A stretch of DNA of 64,000 nucleotides from UBA9300 sp964577305 (GCA_964577305.1 CAZNYS010000001.1:124001-188000); one strand, 5' to 3'; shown: positions 44,229 through 53,357, numbered from the stretch's first letter. Notes: a model not told the origin generated them from the sequence alone. A program made the numbers and translations.

Positions 44229-44821
44229 TTTGAGGCCGGCAGTATGATACCGGTGTTTGTTATAAAGAGCTTAACTGCTATTGCCAGTAATATAATACCA
44301 AATATTTTTCTCAGTATATGCACTCCTGCAGGTCCTAGTATTCGTTCTACCAACGATGTCATTTTCAGCACTATAAATACTAATATCATATTCACAATAA
44401 GTGCAATAAGGATATTTACGGGGGCATATTCAGCCTTGAGCGATAAGAGTGTGGTTATAGAACCGGCTCCTGCAATAAGGGGAAAAGCTATTGGCACAAT
44501 TGTTCCACCTCCTTGTGAGTCAAGCTTGAAAAGCTCAATACCCAGCACCATTTCCAGTCCCAGGAGAAGTATTACTATTGAGCCTGCTATTGCAAAGGAT
44601 GATATATCCACCCCGAAAAGCCCCAGTAAGGGTTCACCAGCAAAAAAGAATATCAGGAAAATAATAAATGCTATCAGGGATGCTTTAGCTGCCCCAACTT
44701 CACCGGTCTTTGCCTTAATATCCAGGATTATTGGTACCGATCCAAAAATATCTATAATGGCAAAAAGCACCATGAAGGCGGCCACTGATTCTTTAAGGCT
44801 GATACTCTGCAGGAATTCCAT
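44225..44821 (-). CDS. MarC-family integral membrane protein
   Basis: A 198-residue membrane protein with six hydrophobic helices: LFAIIDIFGSVPIILDI, FIIFLIFFFAGEPLLGLFG, VILLLGLEMVLG, the conserved GGGTIVPIAFPLIAGAGSITT region, and two C-terminal helices. ATG 44821 is chosen over an in-frame TTG at 44845, which would lie inside the candidate -7 element at 44843-44850. MarC proteins have no proven transport substrate despite their early link to antibiotic resistance. It is first in a two-gene operon with rnhA. Confidence 0.9.
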   Translation of the reverse strand: MEFLQSISLKESVAAFMVLFAIIDIFGSVPIILDIKAKTGEVGAAKASLIAFIIFLIFFFAGEPLLGLFGVDISSFAIAGSIVILLLGLEMVLGIELFKLDSQGGGTIVPIAFPLIAGAGSITTLLSLKAEYAPVNILIALIVNMILVFIVLKMTSLVERILGPAGVHILRKIFGIILLAIAVKLFITNTGIILPASK

Positions 44822-44842
44822 GGCAGTTTTGTGATTTTGGTG

Positions 44843-44850
44843 CAAAGATA
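44843..44850 (-). promoter_or_regulatory. Candidate -7 promoter element of marC-rnhA
   Basis: Minus-strand TATCTTTG, perfect TAnnTTTG match 21 nt before ATG 44821; it rules against the upstream TTG start. Confidence 0.5.
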
Positions 44851-44860
44851 AAATAAAATT

Positions 44861-45079
44861 AGGCTAAGGCCCCGAATCTTCGATTCGAGGGTCCTCGAAA
44901 TTCTAATTCGCCATTCTGGCGAAAGAATTTCGGGACTGAGGCTAAGGCTAAGGGAAAGAGATAAACTTTAACTTAAAAAGACATAGAGACGCTGTTTAAC
45001 AACGCCCCTACTTTTGTCTTTTTACTATTATCTTTTGTCTTTGAACAAACCGTTCGTCGTTCGTCGTTAGTCGTTGGTC
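44861..45079. repeat. Intergenic mosaic: nested hairpins flanked by GGCTAAGGC and short tandem repeats
   Basis: A first hairpin CGAATC-TTC-GATTCG (44873-44887) is followed by a larger one: CGAAATTCT (44896-44904) with AGAATTTCG (44924-44932), containing an inner CGCC/GGCG stem. GGCTAAGGC units flank the pair on both sides. Further right are AAAAAGACA/TGTCTTTTT arms, an ACTTTTGTCTTTTT-type direct repeat, and CGTTCGTCGTTCGTCGTTAG (from about 45050). It lies between S46 and MarC genes on the same strand, so part of it may end the S46 transcript. Confidence 0.65.
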
Positions 45080-45090
45080 TTTTGTCGCGA

Positions 45091-47241
45091 TTATTCGCGA
45101 ATATCCATTTCTTCCACCAGGTGTCCTGCACCGGCATAGATATCCATGATCCAGAGCACGTAGCGTATGTCAACGTTGATACATCTCTGGAGATCGGGTT
45201 CGAAGGCAACATCGCCGCTCATAGCTTCCCAGTTGCCGTCAAAAGCAAGTCCTATCAATTCACCTTTACCGTTTATTACGGGGCTGCCTGAATTGCCACC
45301 TGTGATATCATTATTTGTAAGGAAGCATATCGGCATATGCCCGGCCGGATCAGCATATTTTCCAAATTTTTTCTGTTCGTAAAGTTCAATTAGGCGGTCA
45401 GGAAGGTCAAATTCATAATCGCCGGGAACATATTTTTCCATTACTCCTTCCATGGTGGTATAGTGCTTGTATATAACTGCATCTTTAGGCTGGTATGGCA
45501 GCACAGAACCATATGTAAGGCGCATGGTAAAGTTGGCATCAGGGTAGCTTACCAGTTCGGGGTCCATATCCCTCAGGCCTGCAATATACAGACGTCTTCC
45601 TTTTTCCAGGTTAATATTGAACTCACCTGACTTTTGCATAAGATCCCTGTAAACCATCATTATATCCATACCGTTTTTCAGAGCCGGGTCGTTCTCAAGC
45701 TTTTCGGCATCGAGATCGGCTAGGAAATTCATCAACTTATCTTCGGTTGTAAATATTGAATTATCGAACATATAATCGACATACTTGTCCACGTCGCCAC
45801 CGAATTCTTCATCTATTTGCACCACGAAATCGGGCCAGTATACCGGATCAATATCCTCCTTGAAGACTTTTATCATGGCTTTTGTTGCTTTCCTGTCGGT
45901 TGGAGGGTTATAATCTTTATAAAATCCTTCAGCTCTTTGCTTCAGCCTTCTTACTGCTTCATCTATCTCCTGCTCATCATCGCCGGCAAGGGCAGATAAT
46001 AAGCCCTGTGCATTACGGGCCATAGAGGGCAGTTCAGTACCCCGCAACAGGCATTCACTTAAATACTGTTGCGCATTATTGTATTCTGCCCTTCCTTCGA
46101 TTGATGTTTTAATTAATTCGAGGGCGTCTCCGTATAATTCCTTTCTCTCCATGTTTTTATTGACCCATTCAGTGAATCTTTTCTCAATTGTTTCTTTCTT
46201 CCCTTTCACATTGAGTCGTTCAAGTCCCTGCTTCTGACCGATGGAGAATTTCCAGTAATTGGATGATCCTGAATATTTTGATGCATACTGGATATTAACT
46301 TTCGGGTCGGCCATCATATCAGCCATCAATATTTCCTGCCTGATACCACGTATCTTAATCCTGTTTGGATGAGTAATGGTTAATACTTCGTCAACTCCAT
46401 ATGAGGTCATATATCTTTGTGTTCCTCCCGGGTAGCCAAGGATCATTGCAAAGTCATTTTCATCAATACCTTTTGCTGATACCGGCAGGTAATACCTTGG
46501 TTTCAGTGGCACATTATCTTCAGAATACTCGGCAGGTTTACCATCGGGGCCCATATAAACGCGGAATACGCTGAAGTCGCCTGTATGGCGTGGCCATTCC
46601 CAGTTATCAGTATCGTGCCCGAATTTACCTATTGATGAAGGTGGAGCGCCCACCAGTCTTACATCATTGTATATTTCATAAACGAGAAGATAGTAGTTGT
46701 TGCCTCCGAAGAACGAATTCACATTTGCACGGTAATGTGTTCCTTCCGTAGCTTCGTTTATGATTTCTTCTCTTACGCTATTAATAGTATCGGCTCTTTC
46801 CCTTTCGGTCATATCATTGGTTACATCTTTTAGTACGCGGTCGGTAACATCCTCAATTCTTACAAGGAAAGTTACGCTAAGACCTGGATTGGCCAGTTCT
46901 TCATCCTTTGACATCGCCCAGAATCCGTCTTTCAGGTAATCATGTTCAACAGTGCTGTGCGATTGGATTGTGCCGTACCCGCAATGGTGATTTGTAAGCA
47001 GCAGCCCCTGGGAAGATACAATCTCAGCGGTGCAGCCGCCACCGAAAATAACTAAAGCGTCTTTTATAGAAGGCTGGTTAAGACTGTATATCTCCTCTGC
47101 GCTCAGCTCCAGTCCAAGCTCGGTCATTTTGCCCATATTCAGCTGTTCAAGGAGAGGCAGAAGCCACATCCCTTCGTCAGCCCTGAGGCTCATATTAAAG
47201 CTGATTACCAGGGCAATAAATATTGATACTAATCTTTTCAT
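45091..47241 (-). CDS. S46 family dipeptidyl-peptidase, DPP7-like
   Basis: A 716-residue exported serine peptidase (signal peptide about 1-21). It has a chymotrypsin-like double beta-barrel split by a helical domain. The catalytic triad is H86 in TNHHCGY, Asp in HDTDNWEWPRHTGDFSVF, and S651 in GGNSGSPVING. C70 and C87 can form the family disulfide. G669 in AFDGNWE is at the position that separates DPP7 (Gly, hydrophobic P1) from DPP11 (Arg, acidic P1), so hydrophobic-P1 specificity is expected. It releases dipeptides in the periplasm for uptake, as part of the peptidase set here. Confidence 0.93.
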   Translation of the reverse strand: MKRLVSIFIALVISFNMSLRADEGMWLLPLLEQLNMGKMTELGLELSAEEIYSLNQPSIKDALVIFGGGCTAEIVSSQGLLLTNHHCGYGTIQSHSTVEHDYLKDGFWAMSKDEELANPGLSVTFLVRIEDVTDRVLKDVTNDMTERERADTINSVREEIINEATEGTHYRANVNSFFGGNNYYLLVYEIYNDVRLVGAPPSSIGKFGHDTDNWEWPRHTGDFSVFRVYMGPDGKPAEYSEDNVPLKPRYYLPVSAKGIDENDFAMILGYPGGTQRYMTSYGVDEVLTITHPNRIKIRGIRQEILMADMMADPKVNIQYASKYSGSSNYWKFSIGQKQGLERLNVKGKKETIEKRFTEWVNKNMERKELYGDALELIKTSIEGRAEYNNAQQYLSECLLRGTELPSMARNAQGLLSALAGDDEQEIDEAVRRLKQRAEGFYKDYNPPTDRKATKAMIKVFKEDIDPVYWPDFVVQIDEEFGGDVDKYVDYMFDNSIFTTEDKLMNFLADLDAEKLENDPALKNGMDIMMVYRDLMQKSGEFNINLEKGRRLYIAGLRDMDPELVSYPDANFTMRLTYGSVLPYQPKDAVIYKHYTTMEGVMEKYVPGDYEFDLPDRLIELYEQKKFGKYADPAGHMPICFLTNNDITGGNSGSPVINGKGELIGLAFDGNWEAMSGDVAFEPDLQRCINVDIRYVLWIMDIYAGAGHLVEEMDIRE

Positions 47242-47282
47242 GTAGTTTAAATTTATTTAGTGAGTTAATTATTTTGAGATTT

Positions 47283-47314
47283 CAAATATACTATTTTAAA
47301 ACCTTATTCATCAA
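47283..47314 (-). promoter_or_regulatory. Candidate promoter of the S46 gene
   Basis: Minus-strand TATATTTG (47283-47290) matches TAnnTTTG, with TTG at 47312-47314, 21 nt further upstream, near the usual -33 spacing. The -33 part lies inside the end of rnhB. Confidence 0.4.
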
Positions 47315-47921
47315 GGCTTTTTTCCTGAAAGAGGTCCATCTGTGAATCTCCCAGGTGGAATGTCTTCCTGTGATAGGGTGTAACTCCATATTTCTCAATA
47401 GCTTCTTTATGTTCGGGGGTGGGATATCCCTTATTGGTCTTCCATCCATACTGAGGATACTCGTCATGCAGTTTAATCATGTACTCGTCACGGTAAGTTT
47501 TTGCCAGGACCGACGCTGCTGCTATTGACATGAACTTGCTGTCGCCTTCAATAATGGTTTTAAAAGGTATATCTTTAAAAGGAATGAAGTAATTTCCATC
47601 AACAAGCAGGAATTCAGGCTTCCTGCTTAATCCTTCAATTGCCAGGTGCATGGCTTTATATGTTGCCCTCAGGATATTTATTTGATCTATTTCATTATTA
47701 TCCACCATTGCTACATTCCATGAGACAGCCTTTTCACAAATCTCTTTTCTTAGTGTTTCACGCGTCAGGGCCGACAATTGCTTTGAGTCGTTAAGTATTT
47801 CATTCCTGTATCGTTTGGGAAGGATGACAGCTGCAGCGACTACCGGACCGGCAAGTGCCCCCCTGCCTGCTTCGTCGCATCCGGCTTCTGTAAATTTTCT
47901 GCTGAAAAATGACCTGAGCAT
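47304..47921 (-). CDS. rnhB: Ribonuclease HII
   Basis: A 205-residue RNase HII. D16-E17 in CDEAGRGALAGPVVAAAV is the catalytic DEAGRG box. The third Asp lies in EFLLVDGNYFIP and the fourth near AAASVLAKTYRDEYM. It removes single ribonucleotides and RNA primers from DNA in the cytoplasm. It is on the same strand as the S46 gene, 62 nt upstream of its start. The C-terminal MDLFQEKSLDE may be a PCNA/clamp-like tail (QxxLF-type motif), as in some other RNases HII; that is inference. Confidence 0.93.
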   Translation of the reverse strand: MLRSFFSRKFTEAGCDEAGRGALAGPVVAAAVILPKRYRNEILNDSKQLSALTRETLRKEICEKAVSWNVAMVDNNEIDQINILRATYKAMHLAIEGLSRKPEFLLVDGNYFIPFKDIPFKTIIEGDSKFMSIAAASVLAKTYRDEYMIKLHDEYPQYGWKTNKGYPTPEHKEAIEKYGVTPYHRKTFHLGDSQMDLFQEKSLDE

Positions 47922-48166
47922 ATTTTAAAGGTTTAATTCAATAAGGGTTTAAAAGAACCAGGAATTAAATTTATGAATTGTATACTCAAATAAAGAATAA
48001 AAAACAGGTCTTTTTGAATCTTGTTGTTAAGAGCCCGTGGAATTGCCTCTTTTTTTATAAAAATTTTAAATAATATTGTTAATTACTGGTTACTGAACTT
48101 TTTTCTATTTTATCCTGTGCCTGATGTCCTTAAAGTGGAATTATCTGGAGCAGTTAGATATATGTT

Positions 48167-49711
48167 TTACTGGTATTCCATCATCTCCGCTTCCATCAGG
48201 GCCCTGTATTTATCCATCAATTCCTTATTCAGGTCAAGAGGTGGCTCCGCACCCTCGGGCAGCAGTGATTCATAGGGATGCTCACTGGAATAATCAGTGA
48301 ACTCTCTTTGTATAGCCTCAAGTATTTCCGGTTTTGTCAGCAGGTCAATTGCTGTTGCTGCCATTACCCTGGCCCCTGTGTTAAGCCCCTTCCATGCTGC
48401 AGATCCATAGTAGGCAGACACTGATGACCAGTGATGGCTGATCATGCCGGGTACACCACCGGGGAACCGCAGGGTGGCAGTAGGAGCAATAAGTGTTACT
48501 TCCCCTACGTCAGATGAGCCGCCACCTACCTGTATTCCTGAAGGCTCTTTAAGCTCTGACACCTCTTCAAGGTAGCCTTCCTCTTCAACACCCAGTTCTT
48601 TCTGCAGTGCCCTGGCAAATTCATTTTCCTCTTCTGTCCATTCAGGCATTCCCACAAGTTCCATATTTGATTGTAGCAGTTCAGCCATTCCACGGTTTGA
48701 ATGCCTCTGGTGAATACCTGTTAGAACCCTTATCTCTTCCAGGTCAGTACCTGTAGCCAGTGCTGCTCCTTTTGCACAGTTAACGACCCTGTCATACATT
48801 TCCTGAATACGATCATCAGTATTCCTTACATAATACCATACAGAAGCTCTATCAGGCACAACATTGGGAGCTTCTCCACCTTCTGTGATTACGTAATGCA
48901 GCCTGTGTGTATAGTGCAGGTGTTCCCTGAGGTAATTGGTCGATATGTTCATAATTTCAACTGCATCAAGGGCACTTCTTCCTGCCCAGGGGGCACCTGC
49001 CGAATGAGCAGTTTTGCCACTGAAGGTGAAAATAACGGAGATAAGTGCATTGCCGTTTACCCCGAAGCCTGTTGACATACCGCTCGAAGAGTGATTATCT
49101 ATAACGGCATCAACACCATCAAAAACACCTGCCCTTACCATATAAGGCCGGCTGATAACAGTCTCTTCAGCAGGAGATCCAAAGAATTTAATGGTTCCTT
49201 TAATATTATGCTCTTCCATGCTTTTCTTGACAGCTATAACTGTTGCAACTCCCGCTGTTCCCATCATATTATGTCCACAGCCATGCCCGGGAGCTCCTTT
49301 AACTATCGGATCCTGGCGGGGTACCCTGCCTTTCTGTGAAAGCATTGGCAGAGCATCAAATTCGCCAAGGACTCCTATTACAGGCTTGCCTTCACCCCAT
49401 GTGGCAATAAAGCAGGTGGGCATACCTGCCACGTTACGCTCAACTTTAAACCCTTCTTCTTCGAGCGTTTCGATCAGTAATGCTGAAGATTTGAATTCCT
49501 GCAAACCCAGTTCAGCATATCCCCATATCTTATTCGAGATCTTACCAAACCTGGTAACAGTGCTTTCATCCTCAAGATAACTGAGAGCTGTTTTCTTCTC
49601 CTTATAGAGCCTGGCCTTCGGTATTTCAATAATATTCTCCTGTGCCCCGGCAGAGAAAGATAATACAAACAATGTGAGCATAAACGGGATAATCAGCCTG
49701 AAAGATTTCAT
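48167..49711 (-). CDS. M20D-type amidohydrolase, exported
   Basis: A 514-residue M20 peptidase/amidohydrolase (AbgB-like) with a signal peptide (about 1-24, ...SAGAQ). Metal site motifs: GHGCGHNMMGTAG (Cys/His ligands) and GSPAEETVIS (catalytic Glu pair), then VIDNHSS. The inserted dimerisation domain (about 215-340) has GKTAHSAGAPWAGRSALDAVE. Cytoplasmic AbgB cleaves p-aminobenzoyl-glutamate; this exported relative probably hydrolyses N-acyl amino acids or small peptides, but the substrate is not known. It stands alone, with its own -7 element. Confidence 0.88.
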   Translation of the reverse strand: MKSFRLIIPFMLTLFVLSFSAGAQENIIEIPKARLYKEKKTALSYLEDESTVTRFGKISNKIWGYAELGLQEFKSSALLIETLEEEGFKVERNVAGMPTCFIATWGEGKPVIGVLGEFDALPMLSQKGRVPRQDPIVKGAPGHGCGHNMMGTAGVATVIAVKKSMEEHNIKGTIKFFGSPAEETVISRPYMVRAGVFDGVDAVIDNHSSSGMSTGFGVNGNALISVIFTFSGKTAHSAGAPWAGRSALDAVEIMNISTNYLREHLHYTHRLHYVITEGGEAPNVVPDRASVWYYVRNTDDRIQEMYDRVVNCAKGAALATGTDLEEIRVLTGIHQRHSNRGMAELLQSNMELVGMPEWTEEENEFARALQKELGVEEEGYLEEVSELKEPSGIQVGGGSSDVGEVTLIAPTATLRFPGGVPGMISHHWSSVSAYYGSAAWKGLNTGARVMAATAIDLLTKPEILEAIQREFTDYSSEHPYESLLPEGAEPPLDLNKELMDKYRALMEAEMMEYQ

Positions 49712-49737
49712 GGTTACTTGAATATTAATTATTATAC

Positions 49738-49745
49738 CAAAGATA
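49738..49745 (-). promoter_or_regulatory. Candidate -7 promoter element of the M20 gene
   Basis: Minus-strand TATCTTTG, perfect TAnnTTTG match 26 nt before the ATG at 49711. Confidence 0.45.
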
Positions 49746-49820
49746 AATTAAGGATTTGATAATAACATAAGATGAATATGGTTTTTCAACATATAATACC
49801 TGAAATGGAATAATTGATTA

Positions 49821-50225
49821 TTACAAGGAGTTTAACCGCTTCTTTTCTCTGATAGCGGCAAGGGCTAGTAGTGTGCCGATTATAATACCTGCTATATTAA
49901 GTGCCATATCCTGCAGTTCAAATGAGCGAAACGGAATTAAAATATGTAGCATTTCATCAAAAACGGCAAAAAGAGTAAGAGACAAAAAGGTAATTATAAA
50001 AATCCGTTTTTCGGATTTAAAAGTCAAAAAGGAGATAATTGCCAGGAATGCCAGTAACATGTGTTCAAGGAAGTGAACCGGATAGTCAAGGCGTATCGGT
50101 ATCGGTTTCCCCCCTATCATGGGAACAGGCAGATCAGGCATAACGGCAAGGGTAATAATCAGGATAACCCAGATTGCAAGGAGGATCCTTGCATAAGGTC
50201 TGAATTTGTTTATTAGTTTTCCCAT
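49821..50225 (-). CDS. VanZ-family membrane protein
   Basis: A 134-residue membrane protein with four hydrophobic helices (about 12-28, 50-66, 74-92, 100-124). The conserved VanZ segment is DYPVHFLEHMLLAFLAIISF, followed by FDEMLHILIPFRSFELQDMALNIAG. VanZ of enterococci gives low-level teicoplanin resistance; ordinary chromosomal relatives have no known role. It is divergent from prfB, with mirrored promoters between. Confidence 0.88.
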   Translation of the reverse strand: MGKLINKFRPYARILLAIWVILIITLAVMPDLPVPMIGGKPIPIRLDYPVHFLEHMLLAFLAIISFLTFKSEKRIFIITFLSLTLFAVFDEMLHILIPFRSFELQDMALNIAGIIIGTLLALAAIREKKRLNSL

Positions 50226-50244
50226 CTCCTGTCAGTTTGATTTG

Positions 50245-50252
50245 CAAAAGTA
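50245..50252 (-). promoter_or_regulatory. Candidate -7 element of the VanZ gene
   Basis: Minus-strand TACTTTTG, perfect TAnnTTTG match 20 nt before the ATG at 50225; the same octamer appears on the plus strand for prfB at 50284-50291. Confidence 0.45.
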
Positions 50253-50260
50253 TTAAATTC

Positions 50261-50291
50261 TTGTTAGTACCATACCAAAAAGCTACTTTTG
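50261..50291 (+). promoter_or_regulatory. Promoter of prfB
   Basis: TTG at 50261-50263 and TACTTTTG at 50284-50291 are separated by 20 nt, the normal Bacteroidota -33/-7 spacing. The -7 element ends 16 nt before the ATG at 50308, so the leader would be very short, with GAGGAG just before the start codon as ribosome binding site. Confidence 0.6.
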
Positions 50292-50307
50292 CAATAAATT
50301 GAGGAGC

Positions 50308-51397
50308 ATGGTTAATACAGAACAGATAAGAGAGATTATAGAACGCCGGGATGCGTTAAGGAGGTATCTTTGACATCGACAACAAGAAAATGGAAGTTGA
50401 GGAACAGGAAAAAATAACCAGGGATCCTGGTTTCTGGAATGACCCCGGCGCAGCAGAGGAACAGATGAAAAAAATTTCCGGACTTAAAGCCTGGGTCAAA
50501 TCATATGATGAAATGAGTACTGCAGTCGACGACCTGCAGGTAATACATGATTTCTGCAGGGAAGGAGAAGCCGGTGAAGAAGACCTTGATAACCAGTATA
50601 ATACTACATTGAAATTAGTTGAGGGTCTGGAACTGAAGAATATGTTACGCAACGAGGAAGACCAGCTGGGAGCATATCTTAAGATAAATGCGGGAGCAGG
50701 AGGAACAGAGAGTAACGACTGGGCTGACATGCTGATGAGAATGTATATCAGATGGGGCGAACGGAATGATTATAAGGTCAAAGAACTTGATTTCTTCCCG
50801 GGTGAGGAGGTAGGTGTAAAATCAGTTACACTGGAATTCATCGGTGAAAAGGCATACGGATACCTTAAAAGCGAGAACGGTGTGCACAGGCTGGTGAGAA
50901 TATCTCCTTTCAATGCACAGGGCAAAAGACAGACAACTTTTGCGTCTGTGTTTATCTCCCCTGTTATTGATGAAAAAATCGATATAGAGGTAAACCCGGC
51001 AGATATTACATGGGAAACATTCAGATCAAGTGGTGCCGGAGGACAGAATGTAAACAAAGTGGAAACGGCAGTGCGTTTACGGCATCATCCTACCGGACTG
51101 GTTATCGAAAACCAGGAAACACGTTCCCAGGTCAAAAACAAGGAAAATGCAATGCGCATACTTAAGTCGCATCTTTATGAGCTTGAACTCAGGAAACAAA
51201 TGGAAGAGAAAGATAAGATAGAAGGCCAGAAGAAAAAAATAGAATGGGGCTCACAGATAAGATCCTATGTTCTCCACCCATATAAGATGGTTAAGGACCT
51301 GAGAACAAATTATGAGACAGGTAATGTGCAGGCAGTACTGGATGGAGACCTCAATTCCTTTATAAAGTCATACCTGATGGAATTCGGAAAGGAATGA
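50308..51397 (+). CDS. prfB: Peptide chain release factor 2, made by programmed +1 frameshift
   Basis: Two frames form one gene. The zero frame starts at ATG 50308, runs 21 codons and meets TGA at 50371-50373. After a +1 shift (skipping T50371) it goes on from GAC 50372 to the stop ending at 51397, giving 362 residues, close to the 365 of E. coli. RF2 marks in full-length numbering: SPF at about 199-201 (stop-codon recognition tripeptide) and GGQ at about 244-246 (peptidyl-tRNA hydrolysis). It recognises UAA and UGA. A caller that starts at ATG 50390 loses the N-terminal 27 residues. RF2 shortage slows decoding of the internal UGA and raises frameshifting, an autoregulatory loop. Confidence 0.96.
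50359..50373 (+). promoter_or_regulatory. RF2 recoding site (AGGAGGTATCTTTGA)
   Basis: An internal Shine-Dalgarno-like AGGAGG is followed by TAT, the slippery CTT and the in-frame stop TGA with C next. This is the canonical RF2 +1 frameshift cassette (E. coli has AGGGGGTATCTTTGAC). Confidence 0.95.
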
Positions 51398-51470
51398 ATT
51401 GCGTGAAGTGGGGCTTATGGATTCGGCAAGGAATGACAAAAAGCATGGATTAATTCATACTTATTTCTTT

Positions 51471-51478
51471 TAACTTTG
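51471..51478 (+). promoter_or_regulatory. Candidate -7 promoter element of mutA-mutB
   Basis: TAACTTTG, perfect TAnnTTTG match 25 nt before the ATG at 51504, between prfB and mutA; no clear -33 TTTG. Confidence 0.45.
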
Positions 51479-51503
51479 CCTGGTAAACATCATTAAATGG
51501 AAA

Positions 51504-53357
51504 ATGCCGGTAAAAGAAAAACTTTTTGACCAGTTTCCCCCTGTCAGTACAGAGGAATGGATGAACAGGGTTAAGGCTGACCTTAAGGGACAGGATTTTG
51601 AACGTAAGCTTGTATGGAAAACAATAGAGGGTTTCAGTGTAAATCCTTTTTACCGCGAGGAAGATATAGTTGACCTGCCGTATATAAATAATCCTCCCGG
51701 GGAATTTCCTTTCCTCAGGGGTATATATCCTGGAAGGAATAGATGGTATATAAGGCAGGACATCAATGTTGAAGATCCGGTTGATGCAAACAGGAAAGCC
51801 CTGTATATACTCAACAGGGGAATTACTTCACTGGGCTTTGTATTCGGGGAGGAGGTAGAGTATACTCCTGCCCTGGTTGAATCTCTTCTAGAAGGGATAT
51901 ACTGCGAAAACATTGAAATTAATTTCTCACCGCAGGGAAATGCAAAAGAGCTTTTCAGTGTATTTGCTGATTACCTGCGTAAAAAAAGCTTAAAGCCAGG
52001 TAGCATAAAAGGTGCTCTTGAAACCGATCCTCTGGGGAGATTAATGGTAAACGGTAATTTATGTATTCCTGTAAGCGATGGCATGGACTACCTCGCGGAG
52101 CTGGTAAAAAGTGCCAAATACCTTGAAAATTACAGGGTCCTGAGCATTAATGGTGCTGCCTTCGGTAATGCCGGAGCAGGTTTGGTTCAGGAACTTGCTT
52201 TTTCAATGGCCATGGGCAGTGAATACCTTTCGCAGCTGACAGATCGTGGCATCAGTACAGATACTGCAGCAAAATCAATGGGTTTTACCTTCGGTATAGG
52301 ATCTAACTACTTCATGGAAATAGCCAGAATGAGGGCTGCCAGGATCTTATGGGCAAAGATTGTTGACGCTTATTCACCAGCCTCAAAAAAGGACTGTAAG
52401 ATATATATTCATTCAGTTACCAGCGAGTGGAATAAGACGATATATGATCCTTATGTCAATATGCTGAGGACCCAGACTGAAGCAATGTCGGCTACCCTGG
52501 GCGGTACTAATTCGCTAACAGTAAAGCCGTTTGACAGTATTTTCAGGGAACCTTCGGAATTTTCTGAAAGGATAGCAAGAAACCAGCAGATACTGCTGAT
52601 GGAAGAATCACATTTTGACAAGGTAAACGATCCTTCTGGAGGCTCATATTATATCGAAAAGCTTACTGCCTCCATTGCTGAACATGCATGGAACCTGTTT
52701 GTTGAGACCGAAAACGAGGGAGGATTCCTGGTCAGTCTGCAGAAAGGCTCAATACAGGCCAGGGTGAGGGAAACAGCTGAAAAGAGAAAAGTAAATATCG
52801 GGCGCAGGAAGGAAAAACTTCTTGGTACGAATATATTTCCCGACCATGAAGAAAGGATAAGCGCATCATTTATCAAAAAACCCGGAAATAAGGAAGACAA
52901 TCATGAAGTAGAACCACTTCCGGCCTTCAGGGCTGCCGAAGAGTTCGAAAGTCTGCGTATATCTGTTGACCGTATGGGAAAAACTCCCGTGGTGTTTTTG
53001 CTTACTATCGGGGATCCTGTAATGAGACAAGCCAGGGCTCAATTCTCAAATGGCTTCTTTGGCTGTGCAGGGTACAAGGTGATAGACAATATTGGATTCA
53101 GTGATCCTGATGAAGGCGTCAGGGCTGCCAGAGAGGCTAAGGCCGATATTGTTGTCGCATGCAGCTCTGATGAGGAATATGCCGCTTATGTGCCCCGGAT
53201 AAACAAACTGCTTAAAGGCAAATCAATACTTGTTGTGGCCGGCGAGCCTGAATGTATGGATGATCTGCGTGAAGAAGGTATTGATCATTTCATCAGTATA
53301 CGATCCAACTTACTGGAAACACTTTCTGATTATAACAGGGAACTGGGTATTAATTAA
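51504..53357 (+). CDS. mutA: Methylmalonyl-CoA mutase small (beta) subunit
   Basis: A 617-residue protein like MutA of two-subunit methylmalonyl-CoA mutases. It has the substrate-domain TIM-barrel (about 60-420) and a C-terminal Rossmann domain (about 470-610) without the DxHxxG cobalamin motif, as expected for the non-catalytic subunit. It pairs with MutB, encoded 17 nt downstream. The complex interconverts succinyl-CoA and (R)-methylmalonyl-CoA in the propionate pathway, a standard fermentation or assimilation route in Bacteroidota. No epimerase or MeaB chaperone gene lies in the window. Confidence 0.92.
   Translation: MPVKEKLFDQFPPVSTEEWMNRVKADLKGQDFERKLVWKTIEGFSVNPFYREEDIVDLPYINNPPGEFPFLRGIYPGRNRWYIRQDINVEDPVDANRKALYILNRGITSLGFVFGEEVEYTPALVESLLEGIYCENIEINFSPQGNAKELFSVFADYLRKKSLKPGSIKGALETDPLGRLMVNGNLCIPVSDGMDYLAELVKSAKYLENYRVLSINGAAFGNAGAGLVQELAFSMAMGSEYLSQLTDRGISTDTAAKSMGFTFGIGSNYFMEIARMRAARILWAKIVDAYSPASKKDCKIYIHSVTSEWNKTIYDPYVNMLRTQTEAMSATLGGTNSLTVKPFDSIFREPSEFSERIARNQQILLMEESHFDKVNDPSGGSYYIEKLTASIAEHAWNLFVETENEGGFLVSLQKGSIQARVRETAEKRKVNIGRRKEKLLGTNIFPDHEERISASFIKKPGNKEDNHEVEPLPAFRAAEEFESLRISVDRMGKTPVVFLLTIGDPVMRQARAQFSNGFFGCAGYKVIDNIGFSDPDEGVRAAREAKADIVVACSSDEEYAAYVPRINKLLKGKSILVVAGEPECMDDLREEGIDHFISIRSNLLETLSDYNRELGIN

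Noticed and set aside
48021..48275. An 84-codon plus-strand frame before the M20 gene
   Set aside because: More than a third lies antisense to the M20 coding end and its composition is that of an antisense shadow; no ribosome binding site.
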